Below the pieces are notes generated by a model. It saw nothing but the letters and a program-made list of their open reading frames with translations, made no database searches and had not been told where the DNA came from. A stretch of 64,000 nucleotides of DNA, from positions 2,385,882 to 2,449,881 of the forward strand of contig NZ_SJPU01000002.1 of the NCBI RefSeq assembly GCF_007860105.1. The letters are read 5' to 3'. Position 1 is the stretch's first letter. Every line of letters begins with the position of its first letter. Below are positions 35,294 through 44,011 of the stretch, piece by piece. The position numbers and the translations under genes were made by a program. The stretch is from Allorhodopirellula heiligendammensis (GTDB taxonomy: Bacteria; Planctomycetota; Planctomycetia; Pirellulales; Pirellulaceae).

Positions 35294-36985
35294 ATGTACC
35301 GCCTGCTGCTCTGTTTTCGCTACCTTCGCACCCGCTACATAGCGCTTGCCTCCATCATCAGCGTCACGCTCGGTGTCGCGACGTTGATTGTCGTCAACAG
35401 CGTGATGTCAGGATTCTCTGCGGAGATGCACGAGCGACTGCACGGCCTCGCTTCGGATATCTTGGTCGAGTGCCACGCCAGCGGCGGGATGCCTGATCCA
35501 GACGCTCATCTCGCGGAGATCAAACGCATCGTCGGGGATGACTTGGAAGGCGCCTCGGTGAGCGTGCATGTCCCCAGCATGCTGGGGATCGATTTCAATG
35601 GCCAACTGATCACGCGGCACGTTAACCTGGTGGGCATCGATGCCGCCACCTATGACAAAGTCAGCCAGTTCGGCCGCTACTTGATCCACCCTGAAAACCA
35701 AAAGCAAGTCGACTTTGATTTGCGGGAAACGGGATTTGCCGAAAATCGCGAGAACTTCCCTGCATCGGGCTGGCACTATCGCCGCGCTCGGGTCGCCTAT
35801 GAACGTGCCTTGGCCGAAGAGCGCGCCCGGGTCGAAGCGATCAATCGCGAAGCCGAAAAACTCAGTAGTGGCAAGCCAGCCCGTCACCAATCGAAAGATC
35901 ATGCTAGTGACTCAAATCGAACGGTTCGCCTAGGGGTTCATGAACAATCGCAGGGTCAGGAAGCGGTTGCCGGACTAATTGAAGACGATGAGAACAGCGA
36001 AAATACAAATACCTTCGCCTCGGCTGGGCCTTTGTTCGGCGGCCTGCTGCCTCCGGAACTCGGTGGTGGCGTGGGTGCGGCCAAACATGCTGTTTTTGAC
36101 CCGGCTAAAGAGCAGTACCCTGGCATCATTTTGGGTATTTCGACGTGCAGCAACAAACTTCGCGATGATGCGGGCAATGTCCGTGACCACTACTACTGCC
36201 GCCCTGGCGACGACGTGCGGATGATGTTTCCGAGTGCCTCGGAAAATCCCAAAGTGCTCAACGACAAATTCACCGTTGTCGATTTGTATGAATCGGGCAT
36301 GAGCGAATACGACAGCACGTTCGCATTCGTTCGATTGGACGAACTCCAAGAAATGCGTGGCATGATCGACCCGATCACGGGCGTGAAAAGTGTCACGACG
36401 ATCCAGCTCAAACTTGTCGAGGGCGCTGACCTCAACGCCGTCCGCGATGCCCTACGAGATCGCTTTCCACCGGACACATTCGCCTACAGCATCCAAACCT
36501 GGCGTGACATGCAAGGCCCGTTGTTGGCGGCGGTGCGTTTGGAAACGACCATTCTCAATATCTTGCTGTTCCTGATCATTGCCGTTGCCGGATTCGGCAT
36601 TCTCGCCACGTTCTTCATGATTGTTGTCGAGAAGACACGTGACATCGGCACCCTCAAGGCCCTCGGTGCCAGCGGTGGTGGTGTGATGAGCATCTTCCTC
36701 AGCTATGGATTGCTCTTAGGCATCGTCGGAAGTGGCGTGGGGTTGCTCGGCGGCATTCTATTCGTGGAACACATCAACGAGATCGCGGGTGTGATCGAGA
36801 AAATCACAGGCCAAGAAGTCTTTGACCCCACGGTTTATTACTTCACCGAAATTCCCACCATTCTTAACCCGTTCACACTCGCTTGGGTGATGGCCGGAGC
36901 AGTGGCGATTGCGACCACCGCCAGCGTGCTGCCAGCGATGCGTGCCGCCCGCATGCACCCCGTTACCGCCCTTCGTTTTGAGTAA
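35294..36985 (+). CDS. LolC/LolE-type ABC transporter permease
   Basis: The 563-residue product has an N-terminal membrane helix (about residues 17-38), a large periplasmic domain, and three C-terminal helices (about residues 415-440, 465-490 and 525-550) in the MacB/LolC/LolE order. EKTRDIGTLKALGAS is the coupling-helix motif and the end AARMHPVTALRFE is typical. The periplasmic part carries an extra, charged stretch (about residues 155-260, with RARVAYERALAEERARVEAINREAEKL as a probable coiled coil), so it is about 150 residues longer than a normal LolC. Probably exports a lipoprotein or lipid with the ATPase 7 nt downstream. Confidence 0.88.
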   Translation: MYRLLLCFRYLRTRYIALASIISVTLGVATLIVVNSVMSGFSAEMHERLHGLASDILVECHASGGMPDPDAHLAEIKRIVGDDLEGASVSVHVPSMLGIDFNGQLITRHVNLVGIDAATYDKVSQFGRYLIHPENQKQVDFDLRETGFAENRENFPASGWHYRRARVAYERALAEERARVEAINREAEKLSSGKPARHQSKDHASDSNRTVRLGVHEQSQGQEAVAGLIEDDENSENTNTFASAGPLFGGLLPPELGGGVGAAKHAVFDPAKEQYPGIILGISTCSNKLRDDAGNVRDHYYCRPGDDVRMMFPSASENPKVLNDKFTVVDLYESGMSEYDSTFAFVRLDELQEMRGMIDPITGVKSVTTIQLKLVEGADLNAVRDALRDRFPPDTFAYSIQTWRDMQGPLLAAVRLETTILNILLFLIIAVAGFGILATFFMIVVEKTRDIGTLKALGASGGGVMSIFLSYGLLLGIVGSGVGLLGGILFVEHINEIAGVIEKITGQEVFDPTVYYFTEIPTILNPFTLAWVMAGAVAIATTASVLPAMRAARMHPVTALRFE

Positions 36986-36992
36986 TCCCATC

Positions 36993-37742
36993 ATGAATCC
37001 AATTCTCGAAGCCCGTGGTATCTTCAAGAGCTACTACAAGAATAAGATCGAGTTGCCAGTGCTGCGCGGCGTCGATGTGGCATTCCAGCACGGTGAAGTA
37101 TCCGCACTGGTGGGTCGCAGCGGCAGCGGCAAAAGCACACTGATGCACTTGCTGGCAACCCTCGACCAACCCGATGCCGGTGAAGTCTGGTTCGGTGGCG
37201 AGCGCATCGACAACCTCTCACGCCGGCAACGCGACTCCTACCGCAATCGTCAAATCGGCATCATCTTTCAGTTCTACCACCTGCTGCCAGAATTATCGGC
37301 ACTGGAAAACGTGCTCACGCCCGCAATGATTTCACGGAGCGTGCTGGGTTACTTCCGGGACCGTAAATCGCTCACGCATCGGGCCGAAGCGATGCTCGAC
37401 CGAGTCGGACTGCTCGACCGCAAATCCCACAAACCTTCGGAAATGTCGGGCGGCGAAATGCAACGGGTGGCCATTGCTCGCTCGCTGATGAGCGAACCTG
37501 AATTGCTGCTGGCCGATGAGCCGACTGGAAACCTCGACACCGAAACCGGTGAATCCATCCTGCAGTTGCTCCGCCAACTCAACAGCGAAGACGGGCTGAC
37601 GATCGTTATGATCACGCACGACGAATCGATCGCCGAACGCGCCGATCGTTGCTACCGTATGCAGGACGGCCTGCTCGTCGATCGCTTCTCGGTCGAAGCG
37701 ACAAAGGAAACATTCGCCCCTCGCGCACGCATTGTCGCATAG
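36993..37742 (+). CDS. LolD-type ABC transporter ATPase
   Basis: The 249-residue product has Walker A GRSGSGKST near residue 43, the Q-loop in IGIIFQFYHLLPELSALENV, signature MSGGEMQRVAIARSL, Walker B LLLADEPTGNLD and the H-loop in MITHDESIAERADR. These mark the LolD/MacB/FtsE group. ATG at 36993 gives the usual N-terminus. The TAG stop directly abuts the paired-hairpin element at 37743. Confidence 0.93.
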   Translation: MNPILEARGIFKSYYKNKIELPVLRGVDVAFQHGEVSALVGRSGSGKSTLMHLLATLDQPDAGEVWFGGERIDNLSRRQRDSYRNRQIGIIFQFYHLLPELSALENVLTPAMISRSVLGYFRDRKSLTHRAEAMLDRVGLLDRKSHKPSEMSGGEMQRVAIARSLMSEPELLLADEPTGNLDTETGESILQLLRQLNSEDGLTIVMITHDESIAERADRCYRMQDGLLVDRFSVEATKETFAPRARIVA

Positions 37743-37808
37743 GTAGTTTGGGACCATCGTCCCGAGCGGCAAATCACAGCACGGACGGGACATTGGTCCC
37801 ATCCTACG
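37743..37808. repeat. GGGACC paired-hairpin element, copy 1
   Basis: Outer ends GTAGTTTGGGACC and GGTCCCATCCTACG. Left hairpin GGGAC-CATC-GTCCC, right hairpin GGGAC-ATTG-GTCCC. It fills most of the gap between lolD and the halogenase-like gene. Confidence 0.75.
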
Positions 37809-37826
37809 GACACCAAACAACACGTC

Positions 37827-39329
37827 ATGCCCCAGCTCGGTCGTCGACATTTTGATGTGATTGTGGTGGGGGCCGGTCCCGGTGGTTCCCTGACCGCGAT
37901 GCAGTTGGCTCGCCGCGGACGAAAGGTCGCGATCCTCGATCGCACGCATTTCCCACGATTCGCTGTCGGTGAATCCTCCACGCCGATCGCCAGCCGCACG
38001 ATCGAGCAGATTTCAATTGATTTCGGTATCGATGAGCTCGCACCACTTACGCGATGGGGTAAATGGCGTGAATCGCTCGCTCCGATGACGGGTGGTCTCA
38101 AGCGTGGATTCACCTACTACGACCATCGACCGGGCAGTGGCTCTGACACGCCCGGCAACTGGCCCGCTGAGCCTGCAACCCGTTTACTGGTCGCCGCCAG
38201 CGCCAGCGATGCCGATGGTGACTCGCATTGGGTTCGCGCCGAAGTCGATCAATACTTGCTTGAAATATGCCGCTGCCATGGTGTCGACGTGCGGCTGGGA
38301 GTGACCTTGGAACAACTCTCACCGCAGTCTCCCTGGCACATCGGCGTTCGTCAGGATAGCGTTGACGGAGTCACCGAAACGCTCACCTGCGACACACTCG
38401 TCGATGCATCTGGACGAGCCGGGGCTATCCTGCGCCGACTGGGATATCACGATACGACCGATTCCATGCTGACGAAGACTGCGGCGCGGTTCACCCACAT
38501 CATGAACACGACTGTATGTGACGACTCAGACCCAGGCACATTGCCATACCAAGCAAACAATGCAGCCGTACACCATCTGCTGCACGATGGTTGGGTGTGG
38601 GAACTGCCGATGAGCGACGGTCGCTCGAGCGTGGGACGTGTCTGGCAGGGCCCCGGCACGACGGACAATCCAGTGGCCGCTCTTCCAACGATGACCGACA
38701 ACTTGGCGGGTAACCTCGATGTGATGAGCTATCCCCATCTTCGGGACTGGCTGCGGTCCGCGAGGTTGGCCGATTCTCCGGGTCATTGGCGGCAGGCACC
38801 GCGGATCCAGCATCGATGGGGTGGTGGACGCGAGATGTCGTTGTCTTTTCTGGCACTCCCGACAACCTTCGCCACCATCGATCCGCTACACAGCACGGGA
38901 TTGGCACACGCAATCACCGGTGCCCAGCGAATCAGTGATCTAATCGTGCGTGAGGCGGTCAGCGATGTCGCTCGCTATGGGCATCAAATCGACAGCGAAA
39001 TCGAATTGCTCGATCGCGTGATCTCGCTAGCCTACCGAGGGTGGGCTCGCTGCGACTTATTCTTCGACGCCTGCATGCTCTACTTCGCCCTGGCAATTGG
39101 CGACGAGGAGGATCGCATTTCAGGAGGCTTCGACCCCGCACGGTCCACGTGGCGTGCCACCGATCCACACGTTCAGAGTGCCCTCACAGGTGCCGAAGCC
39201 ATTCTCATGGACGCTCTGAGGAGCGATCGCCCCGTCGAACGGACCGCATTCCGGCGTGAGCTAGCAAAGATCTGCAGCGTGCCGCTGGCGTGTCGAGATG
39301 ACAACTTGTACGCATACACGTTTGGCTGA
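37827..39329 (+). CDS. Flavin-dependent halogenase-like oxidoreductase
   Basis: The 500-residue product has a Rossmann FAD site (IVVGAGPGGS at residues 13-21, then acidic ILDR), the group-typical RFAVGESSTP (residues 44-53) and the second FAD motif LVDASGR near residue 191. At residues 256-261 lies WVWELP, close to the WxWxIP motif of FADH2-dependent halogenases. This places it in the halogenase/geranylgeranyl-reductase superfamily. The substrate is unknown; no natural-product genes surround it, so a tailoring or lipid role is only possible. Confidence 0.75.
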   Translation: MPQLGRRHFDVIVVGAGPGGSLTAMQLARRGRKVAILDRTHFPRFAVGESSTPIASRTIEQISIDFGIDELAPLTRWGKWRESLAPMTGGLKRGFTYYDHRPGSGSDTPGNWPAEPATRLLVAASASDADGDSHWVRAEVDQYLLEICRCHGVDVRLGVTLEQLSPQSPWHIGVRQDSVDGVTETLTCDTLVDASGRAGAILRRLGYHDTTDSMLTKTAARFTHIMNTTVCDDSDPGTLPYQANNAAVHHLLHDGWVWELPMSDGRSSVGRVWQGPGTTDNPVAALPTMTDNLAGNLDVMSYPHLRDWLRSARLADSPGHWRQAPRIQHRWGGGREMSLSFLALPTTFATIDPLHSTGLAHAITGAQRISDLIVREAVSDVARYGHQIDSEIELLDRVISLAYRGWARCDLFFDACMLYFALAIGDEEDRISGGFDPARSTWRATDPHVQSALTGAEAILMDALRSDRPVERTAFRRELAKICSVPLACRDDNLYAYTFG

Positions 39330-39415
39330 TTTTTCGTCACATGACCACAAACTCAGACCACCGATGAACCGTCGACTCATCGTTTAATCGACTTTGATAA
39401 TGCAGGGAAAGCCGA

Positions 39416-39429
39416 GTGCCGTAAGGCAC
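39416..39429. terminator. Hairpin between convergent genes
   Basis: A perfect hairpin GTGCC-GTAA-GGCAC in the gap between the convergent halogenase-like and DinB-fold genes. It is probably a two-way transcription end, although no T-tract is seen. Confidence 0.4.
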
Positions 39430-39487
39430 CGACCAGCGTCGCTACCCCGGCCGCGCACGCGTCTCAGCTCAATAAAACGACAGGCTG

Positions 39488-40603
39488 TTAAGCCTCCGGC
39501 CAGCCCGGTAGCTCGAACTTCTTAACCGTATTGGCGGTGTGTTCTTGGTAGTGCTTGTCCATTTGGATCAGCAGTGCCCGTAGTGACGGCCAACGGCTAC
39601 CGGGGGCTTTTTCGTCCACTTTCACGCCATCGAGCAAGTATGCGAAGCGGCGACAGAACTCGCTGACCCGCTGCATCTGCCGGGCTTCCTCAGCTCCATC
39701 CCACTCCGGGTGGGCAAACTTGTAATCCGCAGGCATCTGTTTCGGATTCAGATTCATCACCGGAACTTCTGGATCGACGGTGTGGTAGATCTGCGAGAAA
39801 AACTGCAACTGCCGCCCCATCATGTGCTCCACATTCCAACGAGGAGTATGAGTGCCATTGGCTGGCTGGAAGTTCAACTGCGCCACTGAGAGTTGAGCGA
39901 ATACGTCCTGCGAATCGCTGCAGGCTTGTTCCATATTGTCAAAGAGACTGGCAAGTTCGGCTGGCATTTTCCATGGTGTGTGACTGAGCAGGATAATTTC
40001 CGTCTCGCCGGCATCCTGATCTGCGGTCGAAACCGCGAGCGTGTTGTGGTTGAGAACTTTGCTGCCGTCTGCTGCTGTTTGTGCAGTCATCATGGGAACG
40101 ACCACACGCGGGCGGAGCGACTGCTGCAACGACACAATCGGCTCGGCTGTCAGTTGTTCGGCACCCGCATCCGTCAACACGAGTACATCGACATCCTCGT
40201 CTCCCGGCAATCCAGACGCGTCGAGACGACTGGTCGCAACAATCACGCACACGCCGTCGACTTTGATTCGCAGTGCGTTGGCGGCGATCGATTTGACTGT
40301 CAACGCATTGGGATCGTTGCCCTGGAACTCACTCGTCGTTAGCCATTTCGGTTTTGGCTCGTTGGGAAGACGTGAGAGCACATGATCGACCGTATCGACG
40401 AGGCTCACTACTTGGTCCGCTTTCGCTGCTAGCTCGGCGCTGGGGTTCGCGTCCGAACTGACAACCAAGTTAAATCCCCACTGCGTTTCAATCGAGGCGA
40501 CGCCCCCGTCCCAGGCTCGGACAGCGACCGGGTCACCGTCGGCAGCCGACAACAACGAACTCGAAAGTAATATGATCAGCGGGCAGAGAAGCAGTCGGTT
40601 CAT
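39488..40603 (-). CDS. Secreted protein with DinB-fold domain
   Basis: The 371-residue product has a signal peptide (hydrophobic residues about 4-20, cut near LSA). The middle part (about 40-215) matches nothing known. The C-terminal part (about 225-365) is a DinB-type four-helix bundle: FDNMEQACSDSQDVFAQLSVAQLNFQP, WNVEHMMGRQLQFFSQIYH, and the late LRALLIQMDKHYQEHTANTV. The histidines EHMMGR and YQEH sit where DinB proteins bind metal. Exported DinB proteins are frequent in planctomycetes; activity unknown. Confidence 0.75.
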   Translation of the reverse strand: MNRLLLCPLIILLSSSLLSAADGDPVAVRAWDGGVASIETQWGFNLVVSSDANPSAELAAKADQVVSLVDTVDHVLSRLPNEPKPKWLTTSEFQGNDPNALTVKSIAANALRIKVDGVCVIVATSRLDASGLPGDEDVDVLVLTDAGAEQLTAEPIVSLQQSLRPRVVVPMMTAQTAADGSKVLNHNTLAVSTADQDAGETEIILLSHTPWKMPAELASLFDNMEQACSDSQDVFAQLSVAQLNFQPANGTHTPRWNVEHMMGRQLQFFSQIYHTVDPEVPVMNLNPKQMPADYKFAHPEWDGAEEARQMQRVSEFCRRFAYLLDGVKVDEKAPGSRWPSLRALLIQMDKHYQEHTANTVKKFELPGWPEA

Positions 40604-40622
40604 GGCAGATGCTTGGTTGCGA

Positions 40623-40687
40623 GTAGTTGGGAACCACCGTCCCGAGCGTGATGATTGGTCGGGGACGGGACAAGGGTCCCATCCTAC
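40623..40687. repeat. GGGACC paired-hairpin element, copy 2
   Basis: Outer ends GTAGTTGGGAACC and GGGTCCCATCCTAC. It fills the 88-nt gap between the DinB-fold gene start and the desaturase stop; the right end is 4 nt from that stop codon. Confidence 0.75.
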
Positions 40688-40691
40688 AATC

Positions 40692-41795
40692 TTACGGCGT
40701 GAGCGACTTGCCTGGCACGCTGACTGCTTTGGGACGCTGGACGTTTTTCGCTAATCCGCACATTTCGAATAAGCGGATGACTCCCCAGGACATGTCGAAC
40801 TCGTACCAGCGGTGTCCGTGACGGGCGGCGCGTGGGGCGGCATGGTGGTTGTTGTGCCAACCTTCGCCATGGCTGATCAAGGCGACCAGCCAATTGTTCG
40901 TACTGTGGTCGCGGGTTTCGTAGTTACGATACCCAAAGACGTGTCCGAGCGAATTGACCGACCAGGTGCCATGCAGCACAAAGACGGTGCGAACGGCCAC
41001 AGCCCAGACGGCCCAGCTCAGGTAATACCGCCCGGCTTCGGACCAATCTCCGCCGCTGACGATCAAACCGAACAGACCGCCAATCAATGAGACGGCAATC
41101 GCGTGGGCGACGAATACGAAGAACCAGCCGTCCTTGCGTTCGAGTTTCAAGTAAAACGGGTCACGCAGCAGATCGCGAACATAACGCTCGTAATGGCTCG
41201 TCCGATCGAGGTCGCGGTGGCGACAGACGACCCAGCCCATGTGCCCCCACAACAGACTGGCCAGCGGCGAGTGGGGATCGGGTTGGTGGTCGGAGTGTTG
41301 GTGGTGCATGCGGTGAATCGCCACCCAGCGAGCGGGGCTGTCCTGCATGTTGCACATGCCGAGCACCGCGAGAGTGTGCTCGAGCCACTGCGGACAGGTG
41401 AATCCGCGATGGGTCAGCAAGCGATGGTAGCCGATCGTGATGCCCATCATCCCGAACAGAAAATGGCCCGCGATGGCGGCGATCAAGCCTGACCACGTAA
41501 ACAAATAGCTGAAAAACGGAGGCACAAAGGCGAGCAAAGCCACAATATGCACAATCGTCAGCACGATCAGGTATTTCCACATGATCTGCAGCGGTTCGGT
41601 GGCCTCGGGACGAGGCAGTCGCTGCGGATCGTGGCCAGCGAGCGAATCTTCCTCCTTATAAAGCAACTCATCGCCCATCGGATCGTACTGGGCAGCGGCC
41701 TGGTCGCCAGCTGCCTGGTCGCCAGCGGAACGGCCACGCGGCAGCGATTTCTCGCTCGGGCGGGACTCAGTTGGCGTTAATTCAGAGGTCGGCAT
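40692..41795 (-). CDS. Acyl-CoA/fatty-acid desaturase
   Basis: The 367-residue membrane di-iron enzyme introduces a double bond into acyl chains (delta-9 type). The three histidine boxes are HRLLTHRG near residue 123, HRMHHQHSD near residue 161 and HGEGWHNNHH near residue 310. Four hydrophobic segments surround them. The first 60 residues are polar, with a short duplication GDQAAGDQAA (15-bp repeat near 41700-41727). It probably adjusts membrane fluidity. Confidence 0.93.
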   Translation of the reverse strand: MPTSELTPTESRPSEKSLPRGRSAGDQAAGDQAAAQYDPMGDELLYKEEDSLAGHDPQRLPRPEATEPLQIMWKYLIVLTIVHIVALLAFVPPFFSYLFTWSGLIAAIAGHFLFGMMGITIGYHRLLTHRGFTCPQWLEHTLAVLGMCNMQDSPARWVAIHRMHHQHSDHQPDPHSPLASLLWGHMGWVVCRHRDLDRTSHYERYVRDLLRDPFYLKLERKDGWFFVFVAHAIAVSLIGGLFGLIVSGGDWSEAGRYYLSWAVWAVAVRTVFVLHGTWSVNSLGHVFGYRNYETRDHSTNNWLVALISHGEGWHNNHHAAPRAARHGHRWYEFDMSWGVIRLFEMCGLAKNVQRPKAVSVPGKSLTP

Positions 41796-42237
41796 CAGCG
41801 GCGTCTCAAACGCGGGTAGACGAGATAAAATGGCAGATCTAGCAAAACACGAGAAATTCCGCGTTTCTTACCATCCCAATCTAGTCATCGGCAACGACGA
41901 CGTCGAATCGAATTCAAACTCCGAATGGGAGGATTATCCGCCCAACAGCCAACCGAGGGGTAAATGAGGGTTTGGCTTTGGCGGTTCAACTCTGAGCGAA
42001 AATCTAGGTGGCGAGCGTTTTCAATCTCACCCTCTCCCGCTTCAAACGAAGTGAGGGGAGAGCGATCCCGCCAAATTGAAATTTCAAGTTGCGCGGTCTG
42101 TCGTCCCCAGAAACCTCGCGAAAAGCTTGCTTTCCGACCCTCCCCGCTTCGCCGGGACGGTGACGCCCGACCAAACGACACGTCGTTGAGCGTCAACTGA
42201 AACTATTTAGGAACCCGTAGAATCTCGCCACCGAGTC
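41796..42237. repeat. Gap with two pyrimidine/purine palindromes
   Basis: 442 nt between serA and the desaturase. At 42027-42063 a hairpin-like CACCCTCTCCCGC...GTGAGGGGAGAG is visible, and at 42135-42165 a related CGACCCTCCCCGCTTCGCC then GGGACGGTGACG. The two look like diverged copies of one repeat. No coding frame is convincing. Confidence 0.5.
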
Positions 42238-43860
42238 CTATCCCAACCAGGTCGGCAATTCGCCCGCAGCGGGCAGTTCGATCAGTTTGGCTTGCTCAAT
42301 CGCATCAATGGACATCAATTCAGTCATCACCGATTCGGGAATATCGCCGTCGACACTCAGTACGCCGATGGCTTGCCCACCGGGCGCGTTGCCTTCACGC
42401 CCCACAGCCATCTGAGCGATATTGATGCCGTTCTTTCCGAATACCGTGCCAACGTTACCAATGATGCCGGGCACGTCTTTGTGTGCGAAGACGAATAGCC
42501 GGCCGTCCAGGAACGATTCGAGCCGGTAACCATCGAGCAGGATCAGCCGTGGCATGCCATGGCCGAGTACGGCAGCTCCAGCGCTGACGGTTTTTCCGCC
42601 CCCGGACACTTCGGCGACAATGCTGCTGGTGAAGGCACTCTGATCGCCATTGTGTTCAATACTGAGTTCGATGCCGCGTTCTTTGAGCAACATCTCCGAG
42701 TTGATCACGTTGACCTCCTCGACGACCCGTTCGAGCATTCCCGCGCAGAATGCATTGGTGAGCACGCGGGTATCCTTGCCCGCCACGTCGCCGCGGTAGG
42801 TCAACCGAATCTGGTCGATGCCGCCGCCGTGCCACTGGTGGACGAGCAAACCGAGGCGATGGGCGATGTTGAGATAGCTGCGCAGCTCGCTGAGCGTCTT
42901 GGGGTCGAGCGAGGCGACATTCACACTATGCCGAATTTCACCGGTTTGCAGATAGTTGATCAGCAAATGAATACCTTCAACCGCAACCTGTGTTTGGGCT
43001 TCCTCCGTACTGGCCCCCAGGTGCGGTGTGCAGCAGGTCCCGGGCATTTTGAACAGCGGGCTGTCCGTGCAGGGTTCACTTTCGTAGACGTCCAATGCCA
43101 CACCACCGATCTTGCCACTCTCGAGTCCCGCAACAAGTGCCGCTTCGTCGTAGATGCCGCCGCGAGCAACGTTGACCACCCGCAGACCTGGCTTAATTTT
43201 GTCGAGTTGAGACATCCCGATCAAACCCTTGGTCTCCGGGGTCAGCGGTGTGTGCACGGTCAAATAGTCGATCTGCGATAGCATTTCGTCCACGGTCTCC
43301 ACCCGTTTGACCTTGAGAGCTTCCGCTTGATCCGCAGTCAAAAACGGGTCGAAGGCGATCACGTTCATATCAAACGCGCGAGCACGCGCAGCGACTTCGC
43401 GTCCAATTCGCCCCATCCCGACGACGCCCAGCGTTTTGCCGGCGAGCTGCGTGCCCATGTAGGCTTTGCGGTCCCACCGACCCTCGACCAAACTTTGGTG
43501 CGCCGGAGCAATGTTGCGGCTCAGTGCGAGCATCATCGCGAAGGTGTGCTCGGCCGTAGAAACCGTGTTCCCCGCTGGCGTGTTCATGACCACGATACCG
43601 CGACGAGTCGCCGCGGCTTTGTCGATATTGTCCGTGCCCACACCGGCCCGCACCAAAGCTCGCAAGCGCGTGTTGCCCTCGAGCGATTCAGGTGTGATTT
43701 TCACACCGCTGCGCAGGATCGCGCCATCAAACTCGTTTAGCGATGTGCGTAACTCTTCACCCTTGAGCTTGGTGCGGATTTCGTACTCGATGCCCGGTGT
43801 GGCTTCGAGCAGGTCAATTCCTTCTTGGGCGATATCGTCGAGGACTAGAATACGGTGCAT
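42238..43860 (-). CDS. serA: D-3-phosphoglycerate dehydrogenase
   Basis: The 540-residue long-form enzyme oxidises 3-phosphoglycerate with NAD+, the first step of serine synthesis. The NAD site GVVGMGRIGREVAARA lies near residue 148, the catalytic Arg/Glu/His region spans ARGGIYDEAAL to TPHLGASTEEAQ, then an intermediate ASB-type domain and a C-terminal ACT domain (FAHKDVPGIIGNVGTVFGKNGINIAQMAVGR). ACT domains usually give feedback by serine. ATG at 43860 is preferred over a frame 37 codons longer. It follows serC. Confidence 0.97.
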   Translation of the reverse strand: MHRILVLDDIAQEGIDLLEATPGIEYEIRTKLKGEELRTSLNEFDGAILRSGVKITPESLEGNTRLRALVRAGVGTDNIDKAAATRRGIVVMNTPAGNTVSTAEHTFAMMLALSRNIAPAHQSLVEGRWDRKAYMGTQLAGKTLGVVGMGRIGREVAARARAFDMNVIAFDPFLTADQAEALKVKRVETVDEMLSQIDYLTVHTPLTPETKGLIGMSQLDKIKPGLRVVNVARGGIYDEAALVAGLESGKIGGVALDVYESEPCTDSPLFKMPGTCCTPHLGASTEEAQTQVAVEGIHLLINYLQTGEIRHSVNVASLDPKTLSELRSYLNIAHRLGLLVHQWHGGGIDQIRLTYRGDVAGKDTRVLTNAFCAGMLERVVEEVNVINSEMLLKERGIELSIEHNGDQSAFTSSIVAEVSGGGKTVSAGAAVLGHGMPRLILLDGYRLESFLDGRLFVFAHKDVPGIIGNVGTVFGKNGINIAQMAVGREGNAPGGQAIGVLSVDGDIPESVMTELMSIDAIEQAKLIELPAAGELPTWLG

Positions 43861-43902
43861 GAGGTTTCTAAGTGGGGAGTCGGGAGTGGGTTGGATGATC
43901 AA

Positions 43903-43974
43903 CCGGTGGGCGCTCGCCCCGGTTGTTTGAACGCTCTGCGTTCTACGCGGAAAACCGGGGCTAGCGCCCACCGG
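43903..43974. repeat. Nested inverted repeat between serC and serA
   Basis: Two 22-bp arms (CCGGTGGGCGCTCGCCCCGG and its complement, one mismatch) enclose a second perfect hairpin, GAACGC-TCT-GCGTTC, at 43929-43943. As RNA it would form a long stem. The arm sequence GCGATAGCCCCGGTT also occurs inside the large repeat after mutS. Confidence 0.7.
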
Positions 43975-44011
43975 CTAATTCAACGAAACGCATGAGATCC
44001 GAATTACTTTC

